NCBI RefSeq assembly: GCF_009687845.1 | Contig: NZ_BLAD01000058.1 | Span: forward strand, 55,363 to 119,362 | Direction: 5' to 3' | Source: Acrocarpospora corrugata | GTDB taxonomy: Bacteria > Actinomycetota > Actinomycetes > Streptosporangiales > Streptosporangiaceae | Length of the DNA stretch: 64,000 nucleotides | Part shown: positions 41,845 to 50,859 of the stretch, one piece after another | Layout: each line of letters begins with the position of its first letter | Numbering within the stretch: the first letter of the stretch is position 1 | Position numbers and translations under genes: made by a program | Notes under the pieces: model-generated | Seen by the model: the letters and a program-made list of their open reading frames with translations, nothing else | Databases searched by the model: none | Told to the model about the DNA's origin: nothing

Positions 41845-42876
41845 ATGTCGCATCACCTCGACTCACCTCTCGCCAAGCAGGACCCCCGCCTCGACATCAC
41901 CGACCTGTACGTCTTCCGCGGCGAGCGGGGCACGGTCTTCGTCACCAACCACAGCCACTCGTCCGCCGGCCTGGACATCCCCCGGGGACTGCATCCGGAG
42001 GGGAGATACGAGGTCAAGATCGACGGCAACGGGGACGCCGTCGAGGACCTGACCTACCGTTTCACCTTCGACGCGCGTGACGAGCACGGGAACCAGGCTT
42101 ACCGGCTGTGCCGCCTGGCCGGCCTGGACGCCCGCGACGTCTCGGCCGAGGGCACCGTGATCGCCGAAGGCCGTACCGGCGCGATGGCCGAGGTCGACGG
42201 CGGCGGCCGGGTGTGGGTCGGCAAGGCCGGCGACCCGTTCTGGATCGAGCCGGACGTCCTGCACGCGGTCGGCCGGGCCTTCCACGACGGGACCACGATC
42301 GATCTGTCGGGCTGGGACCCGGCCCAGGCGAAGAACGCGTTCGCGGGGGAGAACGTCTACTCCATCGTCCTGGAGGTCGGCGACCGGGAACTGCTGCCGT
42401 TCGCCGGTACGGACGGCAGGATCGGGGTGTGGGGCCTGACCACGCTGGCCACCGACGCCGGCGGCTGGCGCCCGATCAACCGGGCCGGCCATCCGATGAT
42501 CTGCCCGCTGTTCGTCCAGCTCGACGGCGACCTGGGCGACTGGCTCAACAGCACCGCGCCCGCCGAGGACCTGGAGATCCATGGCAAGATCGTCGGCGAC
42601 ATGGTGGCGGGCGTCGTGCGCGCCTACGGCACCGCCGAGGACCCCGGCGCGTACGCGAGAACCGTCATCAACCGGATCTTCCCCAACATCCTGCCCTACA
42701 CGGTGGGCACACCGGCGGTGTACGGCTTCGCCGAGTGGAACGGCCGATCCCTGACCGACAACACGCCGGACGTCATGTTCTCCTTCGCCGCCAACACGCC
42801 CGTCACAATCGGCCTCACCAGGGATTCGATCACGTCGAAGCCGACCCGGTCCTTCCCCTACGTCCCGGCGCCCTGA
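41845..42876 (+). CDS. DUF4331 family protein
   Basis: A 343-aa soluble protein beginning MSHHLDSPLAKQDPRLDITD, followed by LYVFRGERGTVFVTNHSHS; the SHHxDSP and DITDLYVF motifs are diagnostic of DUF4331. Later parts (PNILPYTVGTPAVYGFAEWN, GRSLTDNTPDVMFSFAANTP) match its C-terminal half. Length fits. Function is unknown; some members are secreted, but this one has no signal peptide. About 160 bases of non-coding DNA separate it from the ChaA remnant. Confidence 0.88.
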   Translation: MSHHLDSPLAKQDPRLDITDLYVFRGERGTVFVTNHSHSSAGLDIPRGLHPEGRYEVKIDGNGDAVEDLTYRFTFDARDEHGNQAYRLCRLAGLDARDVSAEGTVIAEGRTGAMAEVDGGGRVWVGKAGDPFWIEPDVLHAVGRAFHDGTTIDLSGWDPAQAKNAFAGENVYSIVLEVGDRELLPFAGTDGRIGVWGLTTLATDAGGWRPINRAGHPMICPLFVQLDGDLGDWLNSTAPAEDLEIHGKIVGDMVAGVVRAYGTAEDPGAYARTVINRIFPNILPYTVGTPAVYGFAEWNGRSLTDNTPDVMFSFAANTPVTIGLTRDSITSKPTRSFPYVPAP

Positions 42877-42880
42877 GCCG

Positions 42881-43612
42881 TCAGCCGAAACGCTCGGCCA
42901 TCCAGGCGTCCCACGCCCCCTGGTCGTCCCGGCCGGCGAAGTTCTGGTGCCCGAGCACGAGGGCGTCGCCACGGTCACTGCCCGAATGGATGAACCGGTA
43001 CAGACCGTCCGCTGTCCGTACGCCCAGATTGACCGGCAGGTTCGCGTAGTAGACGACTCCGGCGGAACCGTCCGGAAGCCGGACGGCGTCGCCCTCGCCG
43101 ACCTCCGGGGTGACGCCCAGCGACTCCGTGACGGTCTTCCAGACCGCGTCAGGGCCGCCCGCCCCGGGCCGGAACACCGTGGCGACGGAGGGGACGCGGC
43201 CGGTGAAATGCGCGAGGTACTGCTTGAGGGTCTCCAGGTAGATGGGCCAACCGGCCTTCATCGCCTCGAACTCGGTCTCCCAGTCGTCGCCGAGCATGCC
43301 GCTGTGCACGAGCCGCAGCACGGTCGTGCCGCCGCCGCGGCCCTCGATCAGGTACTCCATCGCCATGAACTGGCCGTTGGGGGCCTCCGCGCTCCGGGTC
43401 GCCAGGCGGCTGCCGGGCTCGAAGGCGGTGATCGTGGCCCGCTCGGTGCGGCCCAGCATCGTCAGGTCGGCCGGACTCCCGGCGGCCGTGCCGAGCTCGG
43501 TGCGCCCCATGAACCAGGAGTCGACGCCAGGCCCGGTCGCGATCGCGTCCCAGACCTGCTCGGGCGTGGCGCCGAGCTCGATCTCCTGACTCAGCTCGAA
43601 CGGGTGCGTCAT
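42881..43612 (-). CDS. SRPBCC (AHSA1-like) domain protein
   Basis: A 243-aa protein with an N-terminal SRPBCC/AHSA1-type START fold (about 5-140): IELGATPEQVWDAIATGPGV, then SWFM, FEPGSRLATR and EYLIEGRGGGTTVLRLVHSG, WPIYLETLKQYL. The C-terminal 100 residues are a second small beta-rich domain, possibly another SRPBCC-like half (DAVWKTVTESLGV). Such proteins bind hydrophobic ligands or act in stress response. It converges on the DUF4331 gene with four bases between stops. Confidence 0.85.
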   Translation of the reverse strand: MTHPFELSQEIELGATPEQVWDAIATGPGVDSWFMGRTELGTAAGSPADLTMLGRTERATITAFEPGSRLATRSAEAPNGQFMAMEYLIEGRGGGTTVLRLVHSGMLGDDWETEFEAMKAGWPIYLETLKQYLAHFTGRVPSVATVFRPGAGGPDAVWKTVTESLGVTPEVGEGDAVRLPDGSAGVVYYANLPVNLGVRTADGLYRFIHSGSDRGDALVLGHQNFAGRDDQGAWDAWMAERFG

Positions 43613-43781
43613 CGGGTTCCCCTCTTGATCATGGCGAAGTCCTGCATCGGGGAAATTATGCAGCGAATCTCACCCCCCACGGGCTTCCGGGCTTCCGTGA
43701 TCGACTTCATGGTCCCGGCGCGTTGTAGGAAATCTTCACTCTCTTGTAGGTTTTTGGAGGGTATCTACACGGGGGGCGATA

Positions 43782-44705
43782 GTGACTGCTTTGATCATTG
43801 GAGTGGACGGCGGGGGCACCAGCACGCGGTGTGTCGTCGTCAGTGAGCGCGGAGAGGTGGCGGGGCGCGGGCGTGCGGGCGGCACGAACGTGGTCTCCGT
43901 CGCCGACCCGGCCGCCAACGTGGTGGCGGCCCTGCGGGCGGCGATGGACGGACTGGACCCGGCCCGGGTCGTCGGGGGCGTGCTGGGCCTGGCGGGTTCG
44001 GGCGCCGAGCGGGCCGGGCTGATGGCGGGGGAGGCGTGGCGTTCGGCCGGGCTCCCCGGACGGCCCTCGGTCGTGGCCGACGTGCTGGTGGCCTTCGCCG
44101 GCGCGACCACGGAACCCGACGGGGCGGTCCTGCTGTCGGGAACGGGCGCCGTGGCGGCGCGGATCGCGGAGTGGGAAGTCGTCCAGGTCGCCGACGGACA
44201 CGGGTGGTTGCTGGGCGACGAAGGGTCGGGCGTCTGGATCGGGCGGGCGGCCGTGTCGGCGGCGCTGATGGCGCTCGACGGCCGCGGCGGGCCCACCGTG
44301 CTGGTGGACGGGCTCGCCCCGCTCGGGACGTCGGCCGACGCGATCGTCTCCGCCGTGTACGCCAGGATCGCCGAATCCGGACCGGCCTGGCTGGGCACGC
44401 TGGCCCCTCTCGCGGACCAGGTCGCCCGCGCGGGCGACCAGGTCGCGGGCGCCATCCTCGACGACGCCGCCCGCCGCCTCACCGCCACCGCCCGCACACT
44501 CGGCCGCCACGGGGGCCCGCTGGTGCTGGCGGGCTCCCTGCTCACCGAGCCCACCGAACTGGCCCGCCGGGTGTGGGCCGAACTGGGCGACGACACCCGC
44601 CCGATCACGGCCCGCGACGGCGCCGCCGGGGCCGCCGCGCTGGCCCTGCGGGCCGCGTTTCCCTCAGCTGAACTGCACCGACGGGTGATCGGGGAGAGCG
44701 CGTGA
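43782..44705 (+). CDS. BadF/BadG/BcrA-type N-acetyl sugar kinase (GlcNAc/MurNAc kinase)
   Basis: A 307-aa ASKHA-fold kinase with phosphate-1 motif GVDGGGTSTRCVVVSERGEV (residues 7-26), GLAGSGAERAG, VVADVLVAFAGAT, LLSGTGAVAAR and the DGHGWLLGDEGSGVWIGR motif of BadF-type GlcNAc kinases. GTG 43782 follows GGGGGG. First gene of the cell-wall recycling operon; since MurQ needs MurNAc-6-phosphate and no PTS is present, it probably phosphorylates MurNAc (and GlcNAc) as in MurK of Clostridium. The stop overlaps the next GTG. Confidence 0.85.
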   Translation: MTALIIGVDGGGTSTRCVVVSERGEVAGRGRAGGTNVVSVADPAANVVAALRAAMDGLDPARVVGGVLGLAGSGAERAGLMAGEAWRSAGLPGRPSVVADVLVAFAGATTEPDGAVLLSGTGAVAARIAEWEVVQVADGHGWLLGDEGSGVWIGRAAVSAALMALDGRGGPTVLVDGLAPLGTSADAIVSAVYARIAESGPAWLGTLAPLADQVARAGDQVAGAILDDAARRLTATARTLGRHGGPLVLAGSLLTEPTELARRVWAELGDDTRPITARDGAAGAAALALRAAFPSAELHRRVIGESA

Positions 44706-46186
44706 CAACTCTTGAGCGCATGGCGATGAGCGTGCTGCAGCCGGGCTTCGACGGGACGGAACCACCCGAATGGCTGCGGCGGGCACTCGGGGACGGCCTC
44801 GGCGGGGTCGTCCTGTTCGCGCGCAACGTCGTCGACCAGGCGCAGACCGCGGAACTGGTGACCGCGCTCAGAAGAGAGAGCCCGGACGTCATCGTCGCGG
44901 CCGACGAGGAAGGCGGCGCGGTCACCCGCCTGGAGGCGGACACCGGCAGCTCGTGGCCGGGCAACAGAGGGCTCGGCGTCGCCGACGACCTCGCCGCGAC
45001 CGCGCGGGTGGCCCGCCAGATCGCGCGCCTGCTCGCCGCCGCCGGAGTCACCCTGGACTACGCGCCGGTGGCCGACGTCAACGCCAACCCCGCCAATCCC
45101 GTCATCGGCGTCCGTTCGTTCGGGCCGGACCCCGATCTGGTGGCCCGGCACACCGTGGCCTGGATCGACGGGCTGCAGGGGGCGGGGGTGGCGGCGTGCG
45201 CCAAGCACTTCCCGGGGCACGGCGACACGGTCGCCGACTCCCACCTGGAGCTGCCCACTGTGAACGCCTCGCGCGAGACGGTCGAGCGCCGCGACCTCCC
45301 GCCGTTCCGGGCCGCCATCGGAGCGGGCGTAAGGGCGATCATGTGCGGGCATCTGCTGGTGCCCGCGCTCGACGCGCTGCCCGCCACGCTGAGCCGTGCC
45401 GTGATGACGGAGCTGCTCAGGGAAGAGATGGGCTTCGAGGGCCTGGTGGTGACCGACGCCATCGAGATGCGGGCCGTCGCGGCCTTCCACGAGCCCGGCG
45501 AGATCGCGGTGCGCGCCCTCGCCGCGGGGGCGGACGCCGTCTGCGCGGGGATCACCGCGCCCGACGGATCCACCGTGTACGGGCTCCGCGACGCCATCGT
45601 GGCCGCCGTACGCGAAGGACGCCTGCCGGAAGAGCGGCTCTCGGAGGCGGCGGACCGGGTGCGGCAGCTCGCCGCCTGGCACGCCGACCGGGCCCCCGAG
45701 CGGGCCGGCGCCGCGGCGGAACCCGACGACGACCTGGGCCTGCGAGCCGCGGGCGCGGCCCTGCGGGTGGCGGCCGGCGCGTGTGAGTGGCCCGTGCTCG
45801 CGCGGGCTCCGCTGGTCGTCGAGATGGCGGAGCGGCCGAGCGAGGCCATCGGCGGCATCGCGCCGCCGGGGCTCGCGGGAGCGCTCGCCGAGGTGCTGCC
45901 GGGCACGCTCGGGGTCTCCGTGGACGCCGGGGGAGCGCTCCCCGACCTGAGCGATCACGATCGGCCGCTGGTGGTCGCGGTGCGGGACGCCGCCCGGCAC
46001 GGCTGGATCAACGAGCTCCTGGCGGAGGCCCTGCGGGTCAGGCCGGACGCGGTCGTCGTGGAACTGGGCCTGCCGGGGTCACCGGTCGGCGCGGTGCACG
46101 TGTCCACGCACGGCAACTCCCGCGCGTCGGCGCGTGCCGTCGCGCGCTGGCTCACGAGTCTGAACCCCCCAACAGAAGAGAGCTGA
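44702..46186 (+). CDS. nagZ: Glycoside hydrolase family 3 beta-N-acetylhexosaminidase (NagZ-like)
   Basis: A 494-aa GH3 enzyme. The NagZ signature KHFPGHGDTVADSHLELP (from about residue 168) gives the His/Asp pair of the acid/base loop, and VVTDAIEMRAVA (about 250) the nucleophile Asp. Near the start, LGGVVLFARNVVD and AADEEGGAVTRL are typical. The last 150 residues form the C-terminal GH3 domain found in Gram-positive NagZ. No signal peptide, so it acts inside on imported muropeptides, releasing GlcNAc from GlcNAc-MurNAc. Coupled to the kinase by GTGA. Confidence 0.88.
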   Translation: MTTLERMAMSVLQPGFDGTEPPEWLRRALGDGLGGVVLFARNVVDQAQTAELVTALRRESPDVIVAADEEGGAVTRLEADTGSSWPGNRGLGVADDLAATARVARQIARLLAAAGVTLDYAPVADVNANPANPVIGVRSFGPDPDLVARHTVAWIDGLQGAGVAACAKHFPGHGDTVADSHLELPTVNASRETVERRDLPPFRAAIGAGVRAIMCGHLLVPALDALPATLSRAVMTELLREEMGFEGLVVTDAIEMRAVAAFHEPGEIAVRALAAGADAVCAGITAPDGSTVYGLRDAIVAAVREGRLPEERLSEAADRVRQLAAWHADRAPERAGAAAEPDDDLGLRAAGAALRVAAGACEWPVLARAPLVVEMAERPSEAIGGIAPPGLAGALAEVLPGTLGVSVDAGGALPDLSDHDRPLVVAVRDAARHGWINELLAEALRVRPDAVVVELGLPGSPVGAVHVSTHGNSRASARAVARWLTSLNPPTEES

Positions 46187-46191
46187 CCCCC

Positions 46192-47070
46192 ATGAACGGA
46201 CCCACGGCCGCGAACCTGGTGGCGAGCGTGCGCGCCGTGCTGCCCTCGCTGACCCTGTCGGCGCGGTCGATCGCCCGGCTGATCCTGGAAGATCCCGCGA
46301 TGGTGGCCCGGAGCACGATCACCGAGCTGAGCGCGGCGTCGGGGACCAGCCAGGCCACGATCGTGCGCACGGCGCGCGCCCTCGGCTTCTCCGGCTACTC
46401 CGAGCTGCGGCTGGCGCTGGCGGCGGCGTCGGGGCGCGGCGAGCAGGACCGGCTGGTCCCCGGCGACCTGGCCCCCGACGACCCGCTCGCCGACGTGATC
46501 GCGAAAGTGACCCGGGCGGAGTCGGACGCGCTCGCGGACACGGCGGCGCAGCTCGCGCCGGAACGGCTCGGCGCGGTCGTGGACGCCCTGACCGGCGCGC
46601 GCCGGGTGAGCGTGCTCGGCGTCGGCGCGTCCGGCCTGGTGGCGGCGGACATGGCGCAGAAACTGATGCGGATCGGCGTGTTCAGCCACCCGTTCGCGGA
46701 GGTGCACCTGGCCCTGACCGCGGCGGCGCTGGCCGAGCCGAGGGACGTCTGGGTGGCGGTGAGCTGCACGGGCGAGACGGCGGACGTGGTCGAGCCGGTC
46801 AGGATCGCGCGCGAGGGCGGCGCCACCACGGTGGCGATCACCAACAATCCGCGCTCCTCACTCGCCGACCTGAGCGACCACGTGCTGGTCTCGGCGGGCC
46901 GGGAGACGGCCTTCCGGCCGGGCGCGCTGGCCAGCCGGATCAGCCAGCTACTCATCGTCGACTGCATCTTCGTGGGCGTCGCGCAGCGCACCTTCGAGGT
47001 GTCGGACGCGGCGCTGCGTGTCACGAAAGGTGCTCTCGACAGGTACGGTGGACGACGTATCCGCAGCTAG
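46192..47070 (+). CDS. murR: RpiR/MurR-family transcriptional regulator
   Basis: A 292-aa regulator with N-terminal HTH_6 (SARSIARLILEDPAMVARST, ITELSAASGTSQATIVRTAR, ALGFSGYSELRLALA) and C-terminal SIS domain (about 125-265: VSVLGVGASGLVAADMAQKL, SCTGETADVVEPVRIAREGG, VAITNNPRSSLADLSDHVL). The SIS domain of MurR binds MurNAc-6-phosphate, the MurQ substrate, so it should sense the pathway intermediate. It begins six bases after nagZ. It probably represses this operon and the following transporter unit. Confidence 0.88.
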   Translation: MNGPTAANLVASVRAVLPSLTLSARSIARLILEDPAMVARSTITELSAASGTSQATIVRTARALGFSGYSELRLALAAASGRGEQDRLVPGDLAPDDPLADVIAKVTRAESDALADTAAQLAPERLGAVVDALTGARRVSVLGVGASGLVAADMAQKLMRIGVFSHPFAEVHLALTAAALAEPRDVWVAVSCTGETADVVEPVRIAREGGATTVAITNNPRSSLADLSDHVLVSAGRETAFRPGALASRISQLLIVDCIFVGVAQRTFEVSDAALRVTKGALDRYGGRRIRS

Positions 47071-47121
47071 ATGGCCAAAGGTAAAGATTAACTCCACACC
47101 TGCCATCGCGGACGAAAATAA

Positions 47122-47151
47122 TTGACGCTGCCTGCCTGCCCCACGTATCGT
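47122..47151 (+). promoter_or_regulatory. Probable promoter of the transporter unit
   Basis: TTGACG (47122-47127) and TATCGT (47146-47151) are separated by 18 bases and lie 29 bases upstream of the binding-protein ATG at 47180, which has AGGAG at 47168-47172 region. The 109-base gap after murR is the largest in the cluster, so the transporter and murQ may have their own transcript. A TTAACTCC-containing AT-rich patch (47085-47097) just before may be an operator. Confidence 0.5.
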
Positions 47152-47179
47152 CCTGGCAATCGGCTACCAGGAGCAGTTC

Positions 47180-48961
47180 ATGAAGCGACTCGCGGCGATC
47201 ACGGCCGTGGCGGTGATCTCCACCGCCTCCGCTTGCGGTGGTGCCGGGGGGTCCGCCGGTTCGGACGTCTACACCACGATCGACGGCGCCAAGCAGATCG
47301 ACGCCACCGCGCCGATCAACCCGTTCAACCCCCAGGGCAACACGTTCCTCGGCTACGACGCGATGTCGCTGGCGTGGCCGAAGAACGACCCGGTCGACCC
47401 CAACAGGTTCTACCCGGGGATCGCCGCGACCTGGACCGTCACCCCGGACCAGGGAGAGGTCGTCGTGCGCCTCCAGCCGGCCGCCCGCTGGTCCGACGGC
47501 AAGCCGGTGACCAGCGAGGACGTCCGCACCTCGATCGGCCTGGCGTATACGCAGGGGGGCACGGCCTACGCCGTGGACCCGAAGGCGGCGGGCTCGGCGG
47601 CCGACGTCCAGGTGCTGGACGCCAAGACCGTCAAGGTCACCCAGGGGGCGAACAAGAGCAACCTGTTCCTCCGCAACGTGCTCTCCACGGTCGTCGTCCC
47701 CGCGCACGTCTTCGGCGGGCTGCTGCCCGCCGACTTCTGGGCCACGCTCAAGGCCGCCCGGGGGTCCGGGCCGGCCGCCGAGAAGGCCAAGACCGCGATC
47801 ACCGGGCTGGCGCAGAAGGTCATCTCCTTCGCCCCGGCCAAGGACGTCTCGGCCGGCCCGTTCGTGCTGGAGCGGGTGAACCCGGGCGAGGCGCTGCTGG
47901 TGCGGAACAAGTACTTCTACGCGAACCAGAACGTCGCCCCCGAGCGGGTCAAGGTGCTCAACTACACGGGCAACCAGCAGATCTGGAACTACCTGATCTC
48001 CGGCAAGCTCGACAGCGCGCCCTTCACGGCGGTGCCGACCGACGTGCTGAACCGGATCCGGCAGACCCAGGGCAACGAGGTGCGCAAGGGCTTCTCGCCG
48101 GTCGCGGTCTCGATGGCGTTCAACCAGACGCACAAGCCGTACGACAACGTGCACGTGCGCCGGGCGCTGGCCTACCTGATCGACCGGAGCCAGGTCACCA
48201 AGGTGGCCTCGCCGGAGGCGGGCACGCCCGCGGAGACGACCACCGGCATCCACGCGAAGTCGGCCAAGTCGTGGCTCGGGGACGGGCTCGGCGACCTGGA
48301 CGCCTACCAGGTGAACCCGGCCAAGGCCGCGCAGGAGCTCAAGGCCGCCGGAATGACCCAGCAGGGCGGGAAGTGGGCGATGCCGGATGGCTCGCCGTGG
48401 CAGGTCGAGATCCACGTCCCGGCCTCGTTCTCCGACTGGGTCTCCGCCGCCAAGGCCATCACCAGCCAGCTCAACGACCACGGGATCGACGCGAGCGTGA
48501 TCACGGCGGCGGACTACACGCTCTATCTGGACGAGCTGTCGTCCGGGCGGTATGACATCGGGTTCTGGCTGATGGCGCTCGGGCCCTCGCCGTACAACAT
48601 CTTCCAGCGGATCTACGGGTCGGCCAACGGCTGGCAGCTGCTCGCCGGGCAGCTCACCCGGGTGCCGCCGGGCACGCAGGGCAACTGGATGGGCGGTCCC
48701 GAGACTCTCGACGGGGTGAATCCTGGCACGCTGACCGGCCGGTTGAACGCGGTCTCGCCGGAGGAGCAGCGGCGGATCGTGGGCATGCTGGCGAAGGTGA
48801 CCAACCAGGAGCTTCCCGTCATCCAGCTCTACGACTACGTCAACACCCAGTTCGTCAGCACCACCCGCTACACGGGCTGGCCCAGCGCCGACAGTGATGT
48901 GCTGCGGCTGCCGGCGGGGGTGTGGATGCAGCTCGGAATGATCAAGAAAGGTGGCCGATGA
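47180..48961 (+). CDS. Peptide/muropeptide ABC transporter substrate-binding lipoprotein (family 5)
   Basis: A 593-aa extracellular solute-binding protein family 5 (OppA/DppA/MppA type). Signal peptide with Cys near residue 19 (TASACGG) for lipid attachment, though the lipobox is weak. Family parts include NRFYPGIAATWTVTPDQGEV, RWSDGKPVTSEDVRTSIGLA, AFNQTHKPYDNVHVRRALAY, LIDRSQV and GRYDIGFWLMALGPSPYNIF. In a cluster with MurNAc kinase, NagZ and MurQ, the most likely cargo is a muropeptide or disaccharide instead of plain peptides, as for MppA. ATGA overlap with the first permease. Confidence 0.9.
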   Translation: MKRLAAITAVAVISTASACGGAGGSAGSDVYTTIDGAKQIDATAPINPFNPQGNTFLGYDAMSLAWPKNDPVDPNRFYPGIAATWTVTPDQGEVVVRLQPAARWSDGKPVTSEDVRTSIGLAYTQGGTAYAVDPKAAGSAADVQVLDAKTVKVTQGANKSNLFLRNVLSTVVVPAHVFGGLLPADFWATLKAARGSGPAAEKAKTAITGLAQKVISFAPAKDVSAGPFVLERVNPGEALLVRNKYFYANQNVAPERVKVLNYTGNQQIWNYLISGKLDSAPFTAVPTDVLNRIRQTQGNEVRKGFSPVAVSMAFNQTHKPYDNVHVRRALAYLIDRSQVTKVASPEAGTPAETTTGIHAKSAKSWLGDGLGDLDAYQVNPAKAAQELKAAGMTQQGGKWAMPDGSPWQVEIHVPASFSDWVSAAKAITSQLNDHGIDASVITAADYTLYLDELSSGRYDIGFWLMALGPSPYNIFQRIYGSANGWQLLAGQLTRVPPGTQGNWMGGPETLDGVNPGTLTGRLNAVSPEEQRRIVGMLAKVTNQELPVIQLYDYVNTQFVSTTRYTGWPSADSDVLRLPAGVWMQLGMIKKGGR

Positions 48962-49959
48962 ACACCGTCCGGCGGCTCACGGGCCACCTGGCCCGCGGAA
49001 TCGCGATGATCTGGGTGGTCACCACGATCAGCTTCGTGATCATCCGAAACATCCCCGGTGACCCCGTCATGGGTCAGTACGAGAAGCTGATCGAGCAGGG
49101 CATGGCCCCCGACCAGGCCGAACGGGCCACGGCCGCGCTGTACGGCTTCCTGCCGACCGGCAGCCTCTGGGACCAGTACGTCGGCTACCTGAACGGCCTG
49201 ATCCACCTCGACCTCGGCCAGTCGCTCAGCACGCCGGGCGCCGGCGTGGCGACGATCATCGGGTCGGCGGCCAAATGGACCATCCTGCCCGTGCTCGGCG
49301 GCACGCTGCTGAGCTTCCTGCTCGGCGTCACGATGGGCGTCTACGCGGCGATCAAGCGGTCCGGCAAGCTCGGCGACGTGCTCTCGATCTCCGGATCGCT
49401 GCTGCACGGCGTGCCGCAGTACGTGATCGGGCTGCTGGTCACGGCCATCTTCACCACGCTGTGGCCGATCCTGCCCGCGGGCGGCCCGGTGGACATCGAG
49501 TACGTGCCCGGCTTCAACGCCGGGTATCTCGTCTCGCTGGTCCAGCACGCCACCCTGCCGGTGCTGACATACGCGCTGGCCAGCTACGGCGGCTGGATCC
49601 TGGCGATGAAATCGAGCGTGGCCACCGTGCTCGGCGACGACTTCATCCTCGCCGCCGAACTGCGCGGGCTGAAACGCGGCGTGCTGTTCCGGTACATCGC
49701 GCGCAACGCGATCCTGCCGCTGTTCACCATCCTGGCGCTGTCGCTCGGCATGCTCTTCGGCGGCGCGATCTTCATTGAGACGATCTTCAACTATCCGGGT
49801 CTCGGGCTGCTGCTCGTCAACAGCATCGGCGCGCGCGACTACGCGCTGATGGGCGGCACCTTCCTGGTGATCACCGTGGCGGTGGTCGCCGCCAACATCG
49901 CGGCCGACCTGATGTACGCCGTGATCGACCCCCGGGTGCGCAGCGGAGGTGCGGCATGA
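48958..49959 (+). CDS. ABC transporter permease (DppB/OppB type)
   Basis: A 333-aa permease with six membrane helices; first helix near 10-32. The EAA-loop is visible as LAAELRGLKRGVLFRYIARN (about 233-252), and the C-terminus ends IGARDYALMGGTFLVIT then DLMYAVIDPRVR, typical of the OppB/DppB group. A segment LPAGGPVDIEYVPGFNAGYL forms the usual extracytoplasmic loop. ATG 48958 overlaps the binding-protein stop. It pairs with the next gene to form the channel. Confidence 0.92.
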   Translation: MNTVRRLTGHLARGIAMIWVVTTISFVIIRNIPGDPVMGQYEKLIEQGMAPDQAERATAALYGFLPTGSLWDQYVGYLNGLIHLDLGQSLSTPGAGVATIIGSAAKWTILPVLGGTLLSFLLGVTMGVYAAIKRSGKLGDVLSISGSLLHGVPQYVIGLLVTAIFTTLWPILPAGGPVDIEYVPGFNAGYLVSLVQHATLPVLTYALASYGGWILAMKSSVATVLGDDFILAAELRGLKRGVLFRYIARNAILPLFTILALSLGMLFGGAIFIETIFNYPGLGLLLVNSIGARDYALMGGTFLVITVAVVAANIAADLMYAVIDPRVRSGGAA

Positions 49960-50852
49960 CGGTCACCCAGCTCAGCCCCGCGCCCATCACCCTGCGCCGC
50001 AACTTCTGGCGCGGCGTGCTGCGGGTGCTGCGGCGCAAACCCAGCCGGCTGGTGGGCGTCGGCATCGTCACGCTGTTCGCGTTCATGGGCGTGGCCGGGC
50101 CGCTGCTCTACCCGAGCCCGCTCCCGCGCGACGACCACGCGCTCTACGCCGCGCCCAGCCTGGCGCACCCCTTCGGCACCGACTTCGAGGGCACCGACGT
50201 GCTCGCCCTGGTCGTCACCGGCACCCGGTACGTGCTGCTGGCGGGCCTGGCCACGGCCGTCATCACGGTCGCGCTCGGCACCGCGATCGGGCTGCTCGCC
50301 GGGTTCCACCGGGGCCGCTGGGACACCGTGCTGATGCGCCTCACCGACCTTCAGCTCACCATTCCCGGGCTGCCGCTGCTGCTGGTGCTGTCCACGGTGT
50401 GGAAGTTCACCAGCCCGCTCGAAATGGGCGTGGTCCTCGGCGCGCTCGGCTGGGGCGGCATCGCCCGCGCCGTGCGCTCACAGACGCTGTCGCTGCGGGA
50501 ACGCGGCTTCATCGAGGCAGCCAGGGGCCTCGGCCTCTCGACCCGGCACATCGTCGGGCGCGAGCTGCTGCCCAGCATGGCGCCATATATCGCGATGAAC
50601 ATGCTGATCGCCGTGACCGGGGCCATCTACGCGCAGGTGGGGTTGTTCTTCCTGGGTGTGCTGCCGTTCGACGCCAACAACTGGGGCGTGATGCTGAACC
50701 TCGCCGTGTTCGGCGGCGGGGCGCTGACCAGCGCGGCGGCGCTGCCGTACCTGCTGGCTCCGCTGCTGGCGATCCTGCTGCTGACGCTGGGCATCGTGCT
50801 GGTCGTCGACGCGATGGACGAGATCTTCAACCCACGGCTGCGTGAGGAGTAG
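49956..50852 (+). CDS. ABC transporter permease (DppC/OppC type)
   Basis: A 298-aa permease with a cytoplasmic N-terminal region (FWRGVLRVLRRKPSRLVGVG) and six helices. OppC hallmarks are HPFGTDFEGTDVLALVVTGT, the EAA-loop FIEAARGLGLSTRHIVGREL and the end LAPLLAILLLTLGIVLVVDA. Usual DppC proteins read FGTDxxGRD; here the motif is FGTDFEGTD. Coupled upstream by ATGA; seven bases separate it from the first ATPase. Confidence 0.92.
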   Translation: MTVTQLSPAPITLRRNFWRGVLRVLRRKPSRLVGVGIVTLFAFMGVAGPLLYPSPLPRDDHALYAAPSLAHPFGTDFEGTDVLALVVTGTRYVLLAGLATAVITVALGTAIGLLAGFHRGRWDTVLMRLTDLQLTIPGLPLLLVLSTVWKFTSPLEMGVVLGALGWGGIARAVRSQTLSLRERGFIEAARGLGLSTRHIVGRELLPSMAPYIAMNMLIAVTGAIYAQVGLFFLGVLPFDANNWGVMLNLAVFGGGALTSAAALPYLLAPLLAILLLTLGIVLVVDAMDEIFNPRLREE

Positions 50853-50859
50853 GGGCATC

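Noticed and set aside
43730..43781. MurR operator before the sugar kinase gene (repeated TTGTAGG)
   Set aside because: TTGTAGG occurs twice as a direct repeat, but I could not build a palindrome or match it firmly to a known MurR site.
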